DNA of 64,000 nucleotides from Sialis fuliginosa (lineage: Eukaryota; Arthropoda; Insecta; Megaloptera; Sialidae). Positions 61,467 through 64,000 of the stretch are shown piece by piece; position 1 is the first letter of the stretch; every line of letters begins with the position of its first letter. A model generated the notes under the pieces. It was not told the DNA's origin, did no database searches, and worked only from the letters and a program-made list of their open reading frames with translations. The stretch covers positions 11,718,001-11,782,000 of the forward strand of contig OY540812.1 of NCBI GenBank assembly GCA_961205875.1, in the 5' to 3' direction. The position numbers and the translations under genes were made by a program.

Positions 61467-63993
61467 TCCCATTTGATTATTATAATATTTAAATATTTCT
61501 CCATGTACCAAACAAAGACAGATATTTTTAAACTTATTTGATAGTATTTATAGTACCCATATATATTTGTGCGATTAAACTAGTATGTAATCTATTGAAA
61601 ATTATTTAAGTAAATTTTGTAACAATAAATATTTGATATTTCGAATTTTATTATTTAAATATGTTAAACTTGATATGAAAATAATTACTGAAATGGACGT
61701 ATATTTGTATTTTTATTGAAAATGATGTAACTATATAAACTTCGCCCTAAAAAAAGATAACCGATGATGTTTGTCTTCATATCGAATCAGTAGCAGACGA
61801 CTCTAACGAGGAGAACGTAAGAAGTGCCACGCTCCTATTTACCTGAAACTTCGCTCGGTGGAAGAGGGGTCAAAATAAGCGAACACGTGTCTCGGCTTAT
61901 CCGTAGATACTCAAACGATTCCGAGAAAATGACGGTCAAAGTTTTCGACTATGTGCCTTTTAGCGCGCATCGAGTTCAACGGAAGCAGCGTCTCGATTTC
62001 ACACTTTTGCGTTCGGGGTTCAAAACCCGATATAATTTTTTTTTGTCATCAACCCATGTCCGTAGGAGATTACTTAATATCATAAATACATAAAACTCGT
62101 TATGAAACCCAGTTGTAATTTTACAATTATATTATTATTACGCCCTGTATCCTGTAACTTGACAAGAAACACTCGTGAAATAATCTCCTACGGAGTTTTG
62201 AACCCCGAACGCAAAAGTGTGAAACCGAGACGCTGCTTCCGTTGAACTCGATGCGCGCTAAAAGGCACATAGTCGAAAACTTTGACTGTCATTTTCTCGG
62301 AATCGTTTGAGTATCTACGGATAAGCCGAGACACGTGTTCGCTTATTTTGACCCCTCTTCCACCGAGCGAAGTTTCAGGTAAATCGGAGCGTGGCACTTC
62401 TTACATTCTCCTCGTAAGCTCATAGTACCTACAATTTGAAATAAATCCTGATAGAAGCAATACATATTTTTCTATGTAGAATTAGTTCATTTTAATCTAT
62501 ACGTTCTAAGAAATTCATTGATAAAAATATTTCTTAAGAATGCCAGAACTACTGAATCCATTCTATTTGAAATATAATTTAAAATATTTCCAATCAAAAT
62601 ATTTATAAAAAAATATATATCACAAGTATTAATTTTTCCAATAGCATACCAACGAAAACAGCTATTCTGTACATCCTTGGTAAAGATTGTCTAGAAGATA
62701 TACTGCATATTGCAGCCACTTGCGGTCGGTAAATGGTAAGCGGCGTTAACTAGAGAGATCCTAGAGGTCGCTACACAATATTCCAATGGACTAATATAAC
62801 GACGCTCCAAATGTATGCAAGCGGAAACGGGGACCGGATTATGGCATCAATTTTCAACGATCATACGTTCAAATTTTGTACAACATTAGTTGCGGTTTAC
62901 CAAGTCGTAACAACGGACATGTAGGTTCCAGTTTTGAGATATAGGTCACATTGTTATAAAGTTATGAGTGCATACCTATATAAACTACATGACGTATTTA
63001 AAATTATGTTCATGTACTGACGTTGTTAACACAATATAATACTGACGAATATTATTGTACGTTTCCACCTGAAAATCTTATGATATATAGCTTATAACAT
63101 CAACAGCATGGACACTGCTGTAGATCTTGTTAATTAATTTATAAAACAAAATACTTTTAATGGTGGGTTATAAGAAATACAATTATTTCTAAATATATTT
63201 GTTTAAAAATAAAGAACTTCTCTTCTTTTTTTCAACTGTTAATTATTACATATTAACATTGAAATATACTCCCTGAACATATAAACCTCTCTAAAGGTAG
63301 GTATATAAAATTTACCTCCCTAAATGTATAAATGTTAGTTTAAGAATGAACTAAAAATAGTTTTTCAAACAATTTCATAGTTTAATTTGATGTTGAATGA
63401 ATTTATATCAACTAAATAATTAAAGATATATAAAGGGTCTTAGGTTCCAAGTGTATACGTTTAAGGAAGTTGTACGAAGTATATATTATATTAGAGACAA
63501 TTTTACCTGTATATTAAAATGAGTAGCTAGATAAATTAACTATACTTCTTTTATATTGTTAGAATCAGAATCAGTTCATCACAATCCGATTGTATGTACT
63601 ATGGATTTCAGAAGTCGTCTGTCACCGTAAAGGTCAGAATAGCTTACAACAGATTAAAAAATATTAAGAAAAACATCATCGGTTATCTTTTTCTAGGGCG
63701 GAGCTTATATAGTTAATATCATTTAAAATAAAAACAGAAATATACGTCCATTTCATTAATTAATTTTTATATCAAGTTTAACATATTTAAATACTAAAAT
63801 TCGTAATATAAATATTTATTGCCACAAAATTTATGTACAAAATTTTCAATATATAACATAATTTAATCGCACAAATATATATGAGCACTATAAACAAAGA
63901 GAACTTCTTTATCTAACAAAATAGTTTCAAAATATCTTTCTTTGTTCGGTATATGAATAAATAATTAAAATATTATAATAATCAAATGGATGT
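61467..63993. repeat. Outer inverted repeat (arms ~310 bp) enclosing a second inverted repeat
   Basis: 61467-61773 and about 63672-63993 are inverted copies at very roughly 80-85 percent identity by eye (catttgattattataatatt, atatatttgtgcgattaaa, gaaatggacgtatattt, agataaccgatgatgttt). Short similarity continues inward (cagacgact). The right arm reaches close to the window end, so the pair may extend further. The spacer includes the younger inner repeat (61806-62415) and about 1.25 kb with a G+C-richer patch (62690-62960). Confidence 0.85.
61806..62415. repeat. Inner inverted repeat, 221-bp arms about 98 percent identical
   Basis: 61806-62026 and 62195-62415 differ at about four positions. 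Each arm, read inward, carries the same open frame of about 68 codons (starting GTG at 61824 and at 62397 on the minus strand; LPETSLGGRGVKISEHV, YSNDSEKMTVKVFDYVP). No known domain is seen. Near the inner edge lie A-box-like tagcgcgcatcg (61961) and B-box-like ggttcaaaacc (62017-62027) words. The arms are followed by ccgtaggagatta and its inverse around a 100-bp AT-rich centre. Confidence 0.93.
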
Positions 63994-64000
63994 TTGCGAA

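Overview
The window looks like a piece of an insect genome, most likely a lepidopteran. By eye it is about 70 percent A+T, it has GT-AG introns, and it is crowded with short non-autonomous DNA transposons (Tc1/mariner-like, hAT-like and piggyBac-like) and with retroelement tails ending in the 'gcgagcgaagccgcg' type of sequence that is common in moths and butterflies. The order-level call is inference. No bacterial, phage or viral gene is visible.

Only one protein-coding gene can be supported. It lies on the + strand and occupies 27897-59470 as five exons (27897-28097, 30924-31270, 37740-37959, 56039-57612, 59053-59470) with intron phases 0, 2, 0, 2. The joined frame is 2760 bases, giving 919 residues and a stop. 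It encodes the C-terminal part of a single-pass membrane protein: the second half of one CUB domain, three more CUB domains, a fifth CUB-like region, one LDL-receptor class A module, a transmembrane helix and a 76-residue histidine-rich cytoplasmic tail. The first exon(s), with signal peptide and the first half of CUB1, were not found in the 27.9 kb upstream. Five CUBs, one LDLa and one membrane pass is the architecture of nematode LEV-10, an acetylcholine-receptor clustering protein, so a LEV-10-like synaptic role is the best inference. Neto and Culd are related but differently built families.

Region by region: 1-27896 holds no proven exon. It carries MITEs (2205-2448, 3274-3464, 4298-4785, 9805-10340, 13411-13951, 17616-18300), retroelement debris (about 1600-2095, 6680-7210, 15240-15640), a CpG-rich island at 6290-6470, and a 2.1 kb near-perfect inverted repeat (20194-22326). 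Intron 1 (28098-30923) holds two MITEs and a GC-richer island. Intron 2 (31271-37739) ends in a LINE fragment that runs almost to the splice acceptor. Intron 3 (37960-56038, 18 kb) is a graveyard of nested elements, including a perfect 44-bp palindrome and a tRNA-like inverted repeat (51043-51774). Intron 4 holds one hAT-like element. Downstream of the gene lie its polyadenylation signals, AT-rich spacer, a tiny retro-insertion with a 16-bp target duplication (61336-61451), and a nested double inverted repeat (61467-63993) whose inner arms each keep the same reading frame.

The most unusual theme is the set of large inverted repeats. Two of them (51 kb and 62 kb) carry sequences resembling the A and B boxes of tRNA promoters, in mirror-image copies.
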